Of a DNA stretch of 64,000 nt, positions 39,132 to 52,292 are shown one piece after another. This stretch comes from Echinococcus granulosus (lineage: Eukaryota > Platyhelminthes > Cestoda > Cyclophyllidea > Taeniidae): positions 145,739 to 209,738 of the forward strand of contig NW_020170402.1 in the NCBI RefSeq assembly GCF_000524195.1, in the 5' to 3' direction. A program made the translations under genes and the position numbers. The stretch's first letter is position 1. Every line of letters begins with the position of its first letter. The notes under the pieces were generated by a model that searched no databases, was not told the DNA's origin, and saw only the letters and a program-made list of their open reading frames with translations.

Positions 39132-39623
39132 CCCGCTTATTGTTCGCATCACGCGTGCTCGGGGCGAAGGGGTGTGAATTACTTTTTCACTGCCGCACCT
39201 CCTCCTTTTGCGCGGTCTACGCATCCCTCTCTTCATGTTTTGTCATCACTTTCTCCTCTTCCCTCATTCATTCACCCCATATCCCTTGGAAAAGGAACAA
39301 CAGAATGCATTTGACACAAGTTATGATTCGGTCTCCTTACGTCACCCACTCATTACTTCATGTCCAAGGTGCCGAGAAGCTTCAGTTTCTGCTTGCTTCC
39401 CTCTCCCCACTTTTTATCCGTCTGGGCTGCACACACACCTCCCTCTTCCCATCGGTGTCTGCTTGCCCCGCCTTCTTCCACAAACCTTCGTCACTCCGTT
39501 TTTCAGTGCCTCGTTCGTTGACGGAGCCTCGGTTTTTTTACCAACCAACTGTCACCGCTGACCTGTTGCTAACGCTTATTCGTCTCCCTCTACCCACCGT
39601 TATATCCCCTTGCCTCTCTTTCC

Positions 39624-39723
39624 NNNNNNNNNNNNNNNNNNNNNNNNNNNNNNNNNNNNNNNNNNNNNNNNNNNNNNNNNNNNNNNNNNNNNNNNNNNNN
39701 NNNNNNNNNNNNNNNNNNNNNNN
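39624..39723. other. Assembly gap (100 N)
   Basis: Run of 100 N, with a further single N at 39730, showing low-quality sequence at the gap edge. Confidence 0.99.
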
Positions 39724-41017
39724 GATTGCNCAAAAAAGAGATGTTTGATCAAAAGCGACACATTGCCCTCACTGCGGGTTGAACTGTGTCTTCCGGGTGT
39801 GTCGCCTCTTGAAACCGTCAGCAAGGACCATCAAAAGGTGCCTAGGTTACGAGAGGTCACTGAACTTTCCCAAAGGACCTTCTTCGAACCTTTGGTAAGT
39901 ACTGTTTTTTCGCAAGTCAGTAAATAGTGTTGATATTAACCCTCAACATGGCGCGTGAGTGTCGGACGGATGAGGCCGATGGCACAGGGCGCTGGTAGGA
40001 TCACGCCATGGAAGCAATACGGACTCTAGTCCATCTAACAGTCGGTGTGGCCATATCTTCGTGTCCGCTTCCTACCCTTGTCAGGCGGTTGCCATGTTTT
40101 GTTGACCTTACACCAGTTTTGGCTGTCCCCGGAGCCGTTATTTCTCTGATATGGGGGGAGGCACGTCATGATGTCATTCGTCGGCATTCCCATGTTGTCA
40201 AACCAGTCTCCATTGTGTGAGTCTGGGGTCTGCGCTGCTATGACGGTTGTCATCTATTTTTTTGGGAGATGGGGGGGTGAATTTTCGGGGTGTCAAATTG
40301 GCCTGGGGAATTATGAGTTCAAAAAATCATGTTCGGTATAGCCGAATCTTCCTGGGAGGGTCCGCTTCAATTTTTCGTGTCTATTGTAGTGTTGATACCC
40401 GAGGTACTTCCAGTCTGGATTCCCCTATTTGGTACTGAATGGAGATTGTAGGTCTAGGCTTTGCTGTCGTGACGGGGTCTGAAGTGTTCAACTTTCTTTT
40501 CGAAAACAGGAGCCAACTTCTCCTTGTTTGACGTAGAAAATTAGAGATCTCGGCTCGGTCCGGTTGCCCCACGCGTAGCCAAATTCAAAGGACACTCACG
40601 GAGATGCGGTTGACGTATCGAACTAACCCGACGTTTGATTACTCACTCTCGAATTAGAAACCATTGTCAGCGCGGATTAACACTGCGTGCTGTTTTATTC
40701 TGTTTCATCATGCTCTAGCTGCTATCAAATCCGTTTGTGCAACGAGGCAACCGTGTATTATTTTGCCGCGGCCTTGACCTCCGAGGACTGATTTAGTTGT
40801 GCTGCCGGCGTAAACAAACGTCACGCCTCTGCTGCCTTAGCAAGTTTAGTCCCCTAGGTTTGGTAACTATCCCCCCGGGTATTTATTTTTTTTGTAGTCC
40901 ACCGAGAGCTGGAATTAAACACAATTTCGTCTCCAATAGTAAAGCATAACAAGACACGTTCTACCTTGACCTTGAAAAGGTCAATTTTATAATATATTTT
41001 GGCGTTTGCTGCCGCAC

Positions 41018-41191
41018 TGTAATCCTTTGCTTGATTAGCTCTCGGTTTTGGTGACGAGACACTTGGGGCTTCGCCACTGTACCTCTGTCGGGGGTCTGCC
41101 TCCGGCCCCTTAGGCCTTCCGTACGTTGGCAGTGCATATTCTACCCAAGTGTTGTCCTCCTCCGTCTTCAGGGAATGCCCGCAGCAATGCA
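41018..41191 (+). mobile_element. Solo LTR of the TRIM-like family, opposite orientation
   Basis: Begins TGTAATCC and ends AATGCA. On the minus strand it contains GAAGACGGAGGAGGACAAC, GGGTAGAATATGCACTG and GGGGCCGGAGG, the LTR core. Confidence 0.7.
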
Positions 41192-41775
41192 CAAGTGATT
41201 CCACATTAGAAACGGTAGCCCTAGGATAATTTGACCAGAGGGACCTAGAAATTACAATACCTGAAGATGAGAAGGCAAAACTACTGCACATCTCACTCCC
41301 ACGTCACGGCTTGGCAAGCATTGCGTTGCTTTGTCGACTCCTACGCCACAAATGTTTGATTTTCTCTTTTTTTTTAAACCCCACACTAGCAGCATGAGCA
41401 GAGACTCGCTGCTGCTGTAGGGCATTTAGATCTGCGTAATCGCATAGGCTTATACTGCCGTCTCATACCAAGTCGGAATCAACCGTGCCCCCTTTCTTGA
41501 CGAAATTGGCTTGAATTAAGTAAATAGAGTAGCTGGAAGGGAATGGGCTCTGCCGTAGAAAACAAAACAAGGAACTATGTCCTCCTGAAGGTGGTCTTTC
41601 AGTAGTACTGTTGCTTTGTGATGGTGAAAAGTGACGATTGCGAGGGAAAATTTTCCAGGTGGTTAGTGTCAAGTTGTCGGAACTCGATCCAAAACTTAGT
41701 GCTCGAGTATTTCCTCGAAATGGGTTGAAATGTGGACGGAAGCTGAAACCAAGGTGTTAAAGTGTCTTTCTGCCA

Positions 41776-42421
41776 TGCGGCGTCCCGAGTCTTCCCTGAA
41801 GTTGAGAGACGTCACAATGGCGGAACGGAAAATCCATGGCTAACGTGCAGAAGGGCCCTCAGTGCCTGCGAAACCAAAACGAAGAGTTAAACAAGCCATC
41901 GACGTATCATACAGCTCTTTGGGAAGATATTCGGTAGCAGCGTCACTGATCCCCCTTGGCGATTTCACTGGATCTGGAGCTTCGTACTGTTTGGGGTCTG
42001 TGTAGTCAGCCATAATGTCTAAAATAGTATCGTAGGGATAAAGTTTCTCATCTGTTTTCCCCTGCTACTTTATTTTCACTGCAGTGACAGTCTGAGGTGG
42101 ACGTCATTTTCAACCCTTCTGTTAGGGTTCGTCGCAATCTTTCAACCACAGCATATTCCCTTCTTCGGTCACGTCAGGGTTTGTCATTCAGTAATAAAAA
42201 AACAAACTGAACCTCCCTTGGAATGAGGTTTGCTTTCCGCCCTTGGTCTCCCCTGAAGTCGTGGCAAGTCAGAAAATGTGGTTTCGATGCCCAGAAGGGC
42301 TTGGGGGGGATGGGCTACTGGCATATCTCGGAGGTCTTGCCGACCGGGGTGGCAGCATGCCAGAGCCTTAGGTACCTGCATAGCCAAAACAGAATATTAA
42401 ACAAACAATCAAGGCATTATA
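41776..42421 (-). mobile_element. TRIM-like element, two-LTR copy 3 with internal deletion
   Basis: Two LTR-like ends (about 41776-41930 and 42235-42421) flank a middle of only about 300 bases, against 660-760 in other copies. Shared internal landmarks remain: TTTCACTGGATCTGGAG, GTAGACGTCATTTTCAACCC-like text and GTTAGGGTTCGTCGC. The purine tract beside the left end is gone, consistent with the deletion. Confidence 0.65.
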
Positions 42422-42893
42422 TTTAAATCAGTAAATTCAGTTACAGCTTTTCACTTATTTAATTCACATTCGTTTGAAATTGGGTGACGCCATCGAGTCT
42501 CTAATTGCAGGATCTAACTGTCCTACTTAATTAATGTAAGTAAAAATAAGGTTTGCCAATGATGTTCTGCTAAATTAAACGCGACGGTGGAGTCTTATGA
42601 AGAGCTCTCAGCCTGCAACGTTCATTTAGTACATAACTAGGTAAAGGCGAAGGGAATTAAAATTATAAATAATGAGTTTTTAGTGGAGGGGGATTCATCG
42701 AAATTTCCCTAGCGGACACTGGGGAAAATGAAAAGCTTTTACTATGCCGACTTTACAAGGTCTCCCTTTTTCCATAGCTTGTATTTTTTAAGGTAACGAT
42801 AATTAGGATCTAGGCGTAGCAACAATATCACTAGTCTACTGAAAAGAATATTGCGTTTCACAGAATTCAGGATAAATGATTCATTGAACTAAT

Positions 42894-44334
42894 TCAAATA
42901 AAACAGAAATGCGGCTGCTTAATTGGTTTTGAGGAATGCAAGAATACGTTCGTTTCTTTTAAACGACTCATATGAACAATCGTAGCCTTGGTTAGTTCGG
43001 GTGCCAACACTGCACTAATTAAAATGCCTTTATACAGTGGCTGAATGTCATCAAATTCATTAGAGAAATTGGAGTAGAATCTGTAGTTCCTAAACTCCAC
43101 TTGGAGTTATTTCAGGGATATTGTGTCATAAATCCGCAATCAAATATGCGCTCCCCGCTAGTGTTACAAAGTGATTTTTTATGTATGAACTTTTTTATGA
43201 AGTGAAAGCAGCAAATACCACCAAGCGTCAAGGCGATTCCCACTAAATCTAATTACCTGAATGACTATCAAGCATAGTTCGTTGGATTGCAAGTTGTAGC
43301 ACCTTACGAAAAAACTTCACTGCTTTTCGACTGTCACCATCAAATGCAATTGATCTTGTGGTTGTGTAATGCTGTGATAGTTTAATTATGCTCTTGACTA
43401 CGATGGCACTTAGGTCCCTTAGAGCCATGGCCTGCAAACCATGCCAGTAGACTCAGTTCCATTGTTCTTGAGAAAATTTTGGGTACTCCAATGATACACC
43501 TCGAATATCGAGGGTTTGTTTTGGGTCAAGGGAATAGGCAGGCTCCCCAGTCACGCTTATCTTCTAGTCAGATGTTATGTTTTAACACCATGATTTTGTT
43601 TTTAAGTTATCTTTACACGGGTGCACTCTGTGTCCTTCAAGTCAGTCGATTGATGCACGACTTTACAAAGGAGGACAGTGACAATCAATTTGTGATTGCG
43701 CCGCCTTTTTAACCCATGAAATGAAGTAGAATTCGTTTACCTTCACGTAAATAATTATGACCTTGGGCTCTGCGCGCGTGGCCTTGGATTCTTCCGGTGT
43801 CCCTACCAAATACCTGGCATTATTGCCGACGTGTATGGGTAAACAAAGTGGATACAGAAAAGCGTGTACGCCTGATGGCTGGATCATGGAAATTGCCGTT
43901 GTTATAGCAACGAAGTTACCTTGACCTTGAAGTGAGTATTAGCGCACTTGAATTGTCAGTCAGGAGGGTGTTAGTGGGAGTTCGATATTAGTAAATGTTT
44001 GGGAGTAAGCTACAAAAATGGGAACTTGTAGAAAATAGAACCGGAACGCTCTCTGAGCGTGGGACGTCTCCGCCAGTAGTATGCACGGTTTTGGCAGTCA
44101 TTTGAAAATCATACGCCACTGCTGAACGTTTGCTGCAAGAACGTAAGTCTGGGCGAATGGAAGTGGATGTGACATACTCAGAAACGACATAGCACACCTC
44201 ATCTTTTTATTTGTTAAGCCATCAACCCGGACAGGGTAACAAGAAGACCCTATCGTCGCTCACATCGAAGTTACACTACTTGTTTCTTCAGTTTTCTGAA
44301 GGGCTTTTTTTAAATCACGTGGCTGAACATTCTC
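42894..44334 (-). CDS. Unrecognised multi-exon gene, 5'-partial
   Basis: Minus-strand exons 44334-44280, 43925 (or 43919)-43747, 43431-43257 and 43099-42894 join in phase. Acceptors TTTGTTTATTTCAG and TTTGCAG are strong; donors are GTAGTG, GTGAAG and GTAATT. The product of about 205 residues ends at TGA 42894. Visible features: a hydrophobic Pro-containing segment (HAFLYPLCLPIHVGNN), then TPEESKATRAEPKVIIIY, two amphipathic helices (ALRDLSAIVVKSIIKLSQHY and RKAVKFFRKVLQLAIQR), and ELTKATIVHMSRLKETNVF near the end. No family recognised and no signal peptide visible. The first exon is the least certain: a stronger GTGAGC donor 16 bases downstream would change the phase. More 5' exons probably lie above 44.3 kb. 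Confidence 0.5.
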
Positions 44335-45269
44335 CTGAAATAAACAAATGAGATATTCTAGGGCCTGAGGTAATTAAGGTGTTGGTAAAGTGAATCAACT
44401 TCAATATAGAAGGCGAAATCCCAACAGCGGAAATGGGAAAGATGCGCGTGATCCAGTATGTAGTCGCATGCTGCACCAATAAGTGTTAATGTCAAAAATT
44501 GACAAGTTTAATGAACACTTGCTATTCGTGTTTGTATGGACTTTCAGCCCATGCCCCTTTCGCATAACGCTGGCCTGGTAGTTGCATTATTCACTTTAAA
44601 ACACCTCTGCCCCTTTGGAAACAGTGAGGTAGTAGAGAACTAAGGGAAATTTTTCTGCTCCTTGCATGAAGTTTCTCTACCGCCAGGAGAAAGGAGAAGG
44701 ATTATGAAGAACTTCGAACGCTCTGTATCTTTAGACAGTAGCTGAAAATTTTAAAAGCTTTTGATTTTGGGATAACCTGAAACTTACTTTTACTTTTGTC
44801 TCTGCAATTGAGTTAGGAATCCTTGCGTCGAGCACTTAAGATTGGCCACTTTGGACATCTCACTACAGCCATAAACGATTCTATGGCGGGTGCTTAACCG
44901 ACACGGAGTCTATGATTAAGTGTCGTTCTTTTGACTCTACAACCAAGCGCTAGTAACTTTTTTAACAAATTCCAGATGCAAGAGAGTCTCCTGTGCAGTG
45001 CAAGGCCGATGATGCATCACATGCAAAATATGATAGACGGTGTGATTGACAAAAATCGTTTTTCTTACCGAAATACCATAAATTGAACCATTTATTTAGA
45101 GAAGAGGAGTTCATTAACCTTGAGGAATTGTCAAGCATTTGAAATTTTACACTTGATGGTTGATTGTTTCCCCAATATGACTATAGCAATTCTTTGAAAA
45201 GTCTGACAAGCTCTGTAGAGTTGTGCATTTGGCTAAAATATTAATTTATCTAGTAACACGCATCACTCG

Positions 45270-46248
45270 TGTAGTGCCTCAAGTCTTTCCCAAAGACTGA
45301 GGAAATTATGGTATTAAGGCAGAAAGACAAGGCCTCAAGTGACCGTGGAACCAAACTGAGGAGTCAAACAAGCAATCATTACATTACATTGTCCCTCTCT
45401 TATTTTGAGCGCCGTTGGTCCTTACAACGTGGTCGGTGGTGTTGTAAAACTCCCACCAATCGACCGCGCAAGTGACTGGATTTGCGTGCAACTGCGACGA
45501 TATTTGGTCGCAACGTCACTGATCTCTCCTAACAAGTCCATTGGATCCGGAGTTCCTTCCTATTTCCTATGTGTGCTGGCCATCGCGTATGCCCAACATC
45601 AGTTGTAGGGAACACTGGCCCAAAAGCATAATTATTTACTTAGGAACGGTGTTTAAAGTAGTTTTGTGGAGATAAAATTTCGCATCTGCTCCTCTTCGCC
45701 ACTTTGTTTTCACTTCAGTGATGCCCAACTACATCTATCTGGATTCTATGGAGCTAGTAAGGAGGCAGGTGATGCACCGCGTGACTGCATAGTTGACATC
45801 TCCATGCAGGTACGGTAGACAGCTCTCTAACAAACTTCTCCAGATGGTTCACGCCCATGGCTACTATCGCTTCTGTTGTTAATAGCATCCCTGAAGTATA
45901 GGGAGCCGGGATAGTTGTCGAAGGTAGACGTCATTGCCTCGGATTCTCCCATCCGCAGCACATGCAAACTCTTCCGTTCCGTTAAGATTTAGCATTCAGA
46001 AATCGAAATCAAAACAGATATCCTTTATGACCAAGTTAATATTCCACTGTTGTCATTTCATCTTTTTGAGTCTTCATTGAGGCAGAAAGAAATACTACTC
46101 GGGCAGAATATGCATTGTCGATGTACAGCGGGAGCATAGAGGGAGTTAGTGACCTAGCCCGCAGGCCATCCCCCTTTTAGCGGAAGTACAAAGGCGGAGC
46201 CTTTAGTACCTGCAAAACAAAAGCGAGGAGTTTGACAAGCAACATTGA
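45270..46248 (-). mobile_element. TRIM-like LTR element, two-LTR copy 4
   Basis: The left LTR has the clearest terminus of the family, TGTAGTGCCTCAAG, and ends ATTACA at 45388; it has lost part of its core. The right LTR, about 46050-46248, keeps CTCGGGCAGAATATGCATTG. On the minus strand a purine tract (AAAATAAGAGAGGGAC) adjoins the left LTR. The middle shares TCCATTGGATCCGGAGTTCC and AACTTCTCCAGATGGTTCAC with the other copies. No ORF of note. Confidence 0.75.
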
Positions 46249-47249
46249 AGGTCTGTGAACCATGTAATCAAGGGTGTCCTAGCCAATCATTTTTCCTTTG
46301 TGGGAGTTAAATGGGAGTTTGAAATGATACTAAATTTCACTCCACCTACTTGACTACCACACAGAGGAGTCAAGGTAATATCGTCATTGTTTCCATGCAA
46401 ATTTCACTATAAATAAATCACCTTCCTTCCACTATTTGAGGTCATCTGTGTCTATCAAATAGTCAGCTTAAACGAGTGATTACCGAAAGTACTGTTTTGA
46501 GAAAAACTCTCTTTATTATCAGCCAATCAAAGGGCGGCAGAGTGGCATATCAAAAGGATATATCAAGCTAAGGTGATTTACTTTGGAATGATCTCTAAAG
46601 CCAGGGGCCCCGACCGACAGGGTAATGAAATAGGACCAACTACACTTGCTATTTAGTATCTAGCGATCTATGGAAACCACCAGCATTTTTAACTCTAAGT
46701 CCTCAAGCACTCATTGTAGCAGCCTTTGCATAAAGGAAACCCGGATTTGATTTTGTATACCATTAATATATCTAAGAATCAGGCTCCAATGTATGAGCAG
46801 AGATTATTTAGGAAAAGTCGCGTTTTTTGTCAGTTAAATAATCAGAGCCACTCAAGAGAGCATTCTAACTTCCGCCAGAGACTTAGCTGAGTGCAGAAAC
46901 ACGGAATCGCTTTGAAGATTTTAATTACCTCAGCTTTCTCTGTGCAGATCGACGAGTAACGCAATTTACGTGAATGATCAACGCAAATTTCAGCTACCTT
47001 AACAGTTGTTCACTTCGTTTTGAAAAGGTTTATTCATTTTTAGTACCCGAAAAAATTCGTCAACTATGCGGTTAATGTCGCTTAGGGCTTGTCGGTAGAT
47101 TATGCCGGCTATATACCATAACGATTTGATAAAGTGATTGAGGAAACGACTTCAGGTTTCCTTTTTACTCGCGTGCTTAGTTGATGTTCAACGAAAAATT
47201 ATGGGCATTTTTGGTAATCTGGTGCTTCTGTTCATTTTAAATTCATGCT

Positions 47250-47408
47250 GCAACTTTCGTGGCACTTGAGGCTCCACCTGTGCGCTCTCGCTAGGTGGCT
47301 TGGTCTCCAGGCTATGTCAGTAGCCCTCAGATCCCTGAGCATTAGCAATGCCTTTTTCGCTCCAGTATTATGACTTTTTTTAACTCCAACTAAGACTAGG
47401 GTCGCTGC
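47250..47408 (+). mobile_element. Solo LTR of the TRIM-like family, opposite orientation
   Basis: On the minus strand: TGCAGCGACCCTAGTC at the left edge, then AAAGTCATAATACTGGAGC, GGGCTACTGACATAGCC and GCACAGGTGGAGCCTCAAGTG, in the standard LTR order. Confidence 0.65.
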
Positions 47409-48338
47409 AATTGCCAGGCGGCTCTGTCCATGCCATTGTTGTGGCAGCTACTCACCGTGAGATTTAAATGGCAGCTGAATGTTTCTTACAATCGCCAGTC
47501 CTTACTCAAAGTGACGCAGGTATAAAATACTTCATAAGTTGCTTTAATACTAACTTCCGATGGTACTTTTAAGTGGATTTTCACTGACCGTACCAGTCCG
47601 TCAAACGATATGAGGGTGTAGACTAGAATAAATACAGCGATGAAGAAAAATGTTTGATTTATAGTAAATGGAAACTGGATAATTAGCGTTCAGAGCTGAT
47701 TGAGTAGATCCATTAGGCAGCTAAAACTTAATTCAGTCATTTGTTTGAGTTAACTACTTCGAAATGATCTATTAGCTTTTAGAAACTTTTTGATTTACTC
47801 AAAAATATAGGCGTGCAAATAAACTAGGGAGCAATAGTAAATAGGATTTAGCCAAATTTTGTCAATTAAGGACCGCTAAATAGAGTTAATTCATGGGTTC
47901 TCTAGCGACGTTTCATCATTGCGCAAAAGAATTTTGAGAGGACCCACCTCATTAGTCGTCATTTAAAGGAGATTTTAGGCAAAAGGCGTTGGAGTAATTG
48001 CGTCGACCCGTCTCAATCGTTATAGGCTACGTAATCCACGTTGAGCCACTGTACTCGTAAAAGACGTAGAAGAGACCAAAATAAGCCAAACTGAGGGGCG
48101 CCTTCACGCATTGGTGTACTTTTATTTTACACCAATTACAAGAGACCTGTTGATTAATTTGCAGTTTTTAACTAATTTTAGTGCAAGCCTTGCCCATAAC
48201 GTGACTTTACTTCCTGCGCATCGATGGATTTGGTTGGATTTTAGGTAGGGAATTTATGAAAGTTTTGAAGAGTTATATTATTTATTTTAGAGAACCAGAT
48301 TTCTTGTTTGCGTTTGACCTGATGATAGCCAATTAGAA

Positions 48339-50113
48339 ATGGCTTTGGGTATGCACCCACATACAGTCATATCAAAGGGATTTAAATACCCGACGAATGA
48401 ATGCCTCACGAAAATGGAACTACAACGATGTCTGTATACAGTGCTAGAAAGTCCTCTACGTAAAATTTGGCGGATTAGCCTTGTCATGATATTAATACTG
48501 ACCCTAATTAGAATCACTTTTCTCTTCCGTACAGACAATCTTGCCTATTACTCTACAAATTGGCCTTTTCAACTTCGAAAAAAGGGAAGTGTCTACGAGC
48601 TGAAAGCCATCTACCTTGTTAATGGAATAAGCAAATCAGAATTCAAAATTCCCGAGGTCTATGTTCGCAAGAATGGGAATCAGTCAGTGCTTCTGAGTCA
48701 CAAAGATTTGCAGTGGATTGCTGATATACACTGGCAGCGTCCCATTAATCCACGGGTGTATCGCGTCTATCCACAACCACTAGATCTCAACGATACCATC
48801 CACCGGTTACTAAACGGCATACCGATTGCAGAGGTGAGGCAAGCGCATTTTCTTCAATAATCAAAGAGAAACCAAAAAGGTTTCCCAAAATCTCAACATT
48901 AGTAACACTTTAATTTTTAGGGTAGAATAAACAGCTCCCTGAATGGGTGGTTTCTATCCCTGCGAATAACATCTTGCATAGAGATAATCTATTCCCTTAA
49001 AGTTTAGTGAAATAGCCATAGCCATATTTCGTTGCCAACTTTGTCCTTAGCCAAGTTACGAATTTAAAGCAATATTACTATTTTTGCATAATAGAGCTGG
49101 CGCCATTTAAGCTCCATATTTTCTTGAGCATGTTCTCTCAGCTCATCAAGTACGATGACCAAATGTTACCGTTGCATTTCTTACCTTCTGTAAACATATA
49201 CACAGTTTAAACATTTCAGGCTCCAATAAATGGCGACACCTTCAGATACTTGGCCATTAGCCAAGGAGTGTGCCACCCGGAAAACCCCGTCAGTCATGCT
49301 TTCGACGTTGTCGTGGTGGTCAAATCCAATGTAGCCGGCTTCCGGCGTCGCGAACTCTTTCGTCGTGTATACGGTGATGTGGTGAACAACAACGCTCATG
49401 ACATCCGAGATATGCGAATCGGCCTGGTATTTTCCCTGGGTGTTCCACGTACCCAAACCAACAGTTTCTTTAGACGTGGTACCCATAATTTCAAACTCAA
49501 AGGCAGTGGAAGTGAGAATCTGAACCCGGAGTCACTTAAACAAACCTCTAAAGACTTGGCTGAAGAGATAGTCACTCACGACGATATGATAGTGGGTGAC
49601 TACGAAGATACCTACTTCAATCTCACAATGAAGACCCATTACTCCTTCATGTGGTTCTCAACTTTCTGCCGAATCACTCAGCCTAACGTACTATTTATCG
49701 ATGATGACGTCCCCTTCTCCCCGCAACAGCTTATTCGAGTCCTCTCCTCTATGTCTCTAAAGCAACGAAGAACCCTGTTCCATGGGAAGGTAGAAATTAA
49801 CGCGAAAGTGATACGATTCGGCTGGAAAAGTTATCAGAAATGGGCTCTGTTAAAGGAAGAGGCTCCCTGGCCACTCTATCCGCCCTATTTGCAGGGTATA
49901 TACATCCTGGCGGGATTCAAACATGTTGAGCGGGTGGCTCTGGGGATGCTCTTCACCCAGTACATCCCAATTGAAGATGCCTGGATTGGACTGGTAGCTA
50001 CGAGGTTAAATATCACCTTGAGCAGCATCCACGAGTATATGTCGAGAGAGAACATGTTGATCAAGAAAAGGTCAGAGTTTGAACCAGTTGATAGTAAGGT
50101 GTTCTTTAGATGA
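48339..50113 (+). CDS. Beta-1,3-glycosyltransferase, GT31 family
   Basis: Golgi type II membrane enzyme predicted to add Gal or GlcNAc in beta-1,3 linkage from a UDP-sugar. Two exons, 48339-48833 and 49220-50113 (GTGAGG...TTTCAG), encode 462 residues. A signal-anchor helix spans about residues 43-63. The catalytic region carries the family motifs in order: RRRELFRRVYG (for RxxxRxTWG), DYEDTYFNLTMKTHY, the metal-binding DDD at 326-328 (FIDDDVPF), YPPYLQGIYILAG, and IEDAWIG at 416-422, where most members have EDV. Length and layout match beta3GalT/beta3GnT enzymes. An internal Met 26 codons in is an alternative start that keeps the anchor. Donor and acceptor sugars cannot be read from sequence. 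The gene stands alone between repeat-rich stretches. Confidence 0.93.
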
Positions 50114-52292
50114 ATATTATTTTCCATGTGGATTAATGGATATTTTGTTCATACTTCAATAGCTTGTTTGAATGTAGAACTAGACCGCCACTTGGGTATC
50201 ATTTTTTCCACTGGCAGACCACAGTAATCAGTACACCTTGTATTTGGTGTCTATAAAGAAGCATAGTGCATAAATCCCATTGGCCCACGGCTTTGAATCT
50301 CTCACGGGAAAAGCGAAATTTCAAAACTTGCGTTTTTGAACTGTTCCAGTTGACCATTGTTAAAAGCATCTATTTAAGGCACGATCTGGCGTATACGTTG
50401 GGACATTGAGCTGAGATAGAAGAATCAGGTTGATAGAGAATATGCTAAGCATACAATTATGAAATGCTTTCAAACCACCTTTAAAAGGCGTCTGCATTTC
50501 TCCAAACCTTTTAAAAGTTGATGAAGTTGTTCCTGTTGAGCTTCCTAAAAAAACTCTTAAGTGGTTTATCCACGAGCATTCACAATGGTTAGTTGTGACG
50601 TAAGATCTGCATTTCTATCAAGTTTTTCCACTTCAAGGACCTTTTAAGCCAAAGGAAAGTGATTTATGACAAATGTCGTACCACCTACATAATTAAGACA
50701 TGCTCTTTCTAAATTTCTCATTTAAAGCCTTTTGCTTTCGTGAAATTGCCCTACGCCATTGAAGTCGAATGACTCAGAGACAACAGCAGCACACCAAGTC
50801 TTGCCTGAAGTGTGGCAGAAAGTATATCAGTAATGGAGAGAAGAGCAGAGGGCCTACTGGAGTGTTTTGGAGGCTATACCACTGGGCAGACAAATAATCA
50901 AAGAATTATTTAGCGCCTTCTCTCCCTTTGAGCACCCCTTGGTCAACATTCGGCGTAGGCCATCTCAATGTGATCGTTAATGTAGGGAAAACACCCAAAA
51001 CTAACAGCAGCAGCCATCAGATTTGCGTGCTACTGGGAGGAAATTTGTCTGCAACGTCACTAATCCATCTTGGCAATCTTACTGGATCCGGAGTTTCTAC
51101 CTATTTGGGTAACGTAGTGGGGGAATGGAAATGTGCTAACCCCCACGTGTGTCCATCACTAGTCGTCATCAGTTAATAAAGGACAGGGATTAAAGTGGTT
51201 TTGTAAGGTCAAGATTTTGCGCCTGTTTCTCATTGCCACTTTGTTCTTACTTCAGTGCCTCCCAGACACAGCACCTATTTGGGTCTTCTTGACACCTTCG
51301 AACAGATACCGTAGACAGCTCCGTATAGAGCTTTACCAGATGGTTCACGGTTAGTGCCTCTCTATTTGTTGAGAGCAATCCCACAGACCTCAGGACTGGG
51401 GTAGTCGTCTACATTGAACGTCATTTGCAAACTTCCCGTTAAAGGTCATCATGGTTTTTTCCCACCTGCAGCATGTGCCCTACTTCCATCACGTCAAACT
51501 ATAGCATTCACCAGTAGCAATAAGGATATTTGTCCTTTGGCATCAAGTCCATTTTCTGCTGGCATCGATGTGGCTCCCCAAGACTTTGCTAAAGACAAAA
51601 GGGGATGTAATACTTAAGCAGAATATGTATTGTCAACATACAGCATAGATTGGACTACTATCGTAGTCCTAAGACTCGATTGATGTGAGGAAGTACAGCT
51701 TATGGATCCTTAAGTGCTCGCATAATTAAGCTTAGAGTCGAGCAAACTATCGCAGCATTACGATGCATTCCTTCCATAGTGCTTAAAAGGCTTTCGGGAA
51801 TGTGAAATAGATAGACTGTCTGGCATTTGCGCTCGTGTATCATGTGATGTAAATTGATAGTGATATGGGCGGCTAAATTCCCAGTTTGAACACTTTATTC
51901 TATCCAACAATTTCGAATGCGGTTTTTACAAATTCCATGTAAAGATACTTTATTGTCACATTAACCTATTAAGGACTCTGAACTGGCACTAAAAAGCCAC
52001 CATCCTCTAAAAACCTTGCTGAACCGAGAGGTACCAATTTTTATTGCCTTTCGTTATAGCCTGGTGTTTATGTGCATAAGCGAGCTTGTTATTATCAGAA
52101 GACAGTTAATAATGCGGGTTTTACATTACCAGCTCTTTCGAGTAAAGTGAGGTGAGACACGTGCGCAGGCGAGGGCTTGGTGATTATCGAAGGTAGTGAA
52201 GTAGCCCTATGCTATTACCACATAGTGAACTATCAGGAGGATCAAATGAGGGCACGAGTTTCTAAAAATCCTAGAATGCAAAGAATTGGGCT
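50114..52292. other. Intergenic; one TRIM-like copy
   Basis: Sequence downstream of the glycosyltransferase contains copy 5 of the TRIM-like family and otherwise nothing that I can interpret. Confidence 0.5.
50787..51763 (-). mobile_element. TRIM-like LTR element, two-LTR copy 5
   Basis: Left LTR about 50787-50912, right LTR about 51569-51763 ending GCATTACGA. On the minus strand a purine tract (CTCAAAGGGAGAGAAGG) adjoins the left LTR. The middle retains family landmarks ACTGGATCCGGAGTTTC, CCGTAGACAGCTCCGTA and CCAGATGGTTCACGGTTAG. No significant ORF. Confidence 0.75.

Larger units (their letters stand above)
39132..42893. other. Intergenic; scaffold gap and repeat copies
   Basis: Downstream of the FMR1-like stop codon. 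The first kilobase is pyrimidine-rich and includes a scaffold gap. The segment 39724-39897 ends at a consensus donor (TTG/GTAAGT) and could be an exon of a gene cut by the gap, but I do not recognise it. A solo LTR (41.0 kb) and one deleted two-LTR element (41.8 kb) follow. Nothing else is interpretable. Confidence 0.5.
44335..48338. other. Intergenic; TRIM-like copy 4 and a solo LTR
   Basis: AT-rich. It holds one two-LTR element at 45.3 kb and a solo LTR at 47.3 kb. Upstream exons of the unrecognised minus-strand gene may be present, but I cannot identify them. No RNA gene seen. Confidence 0.5.
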
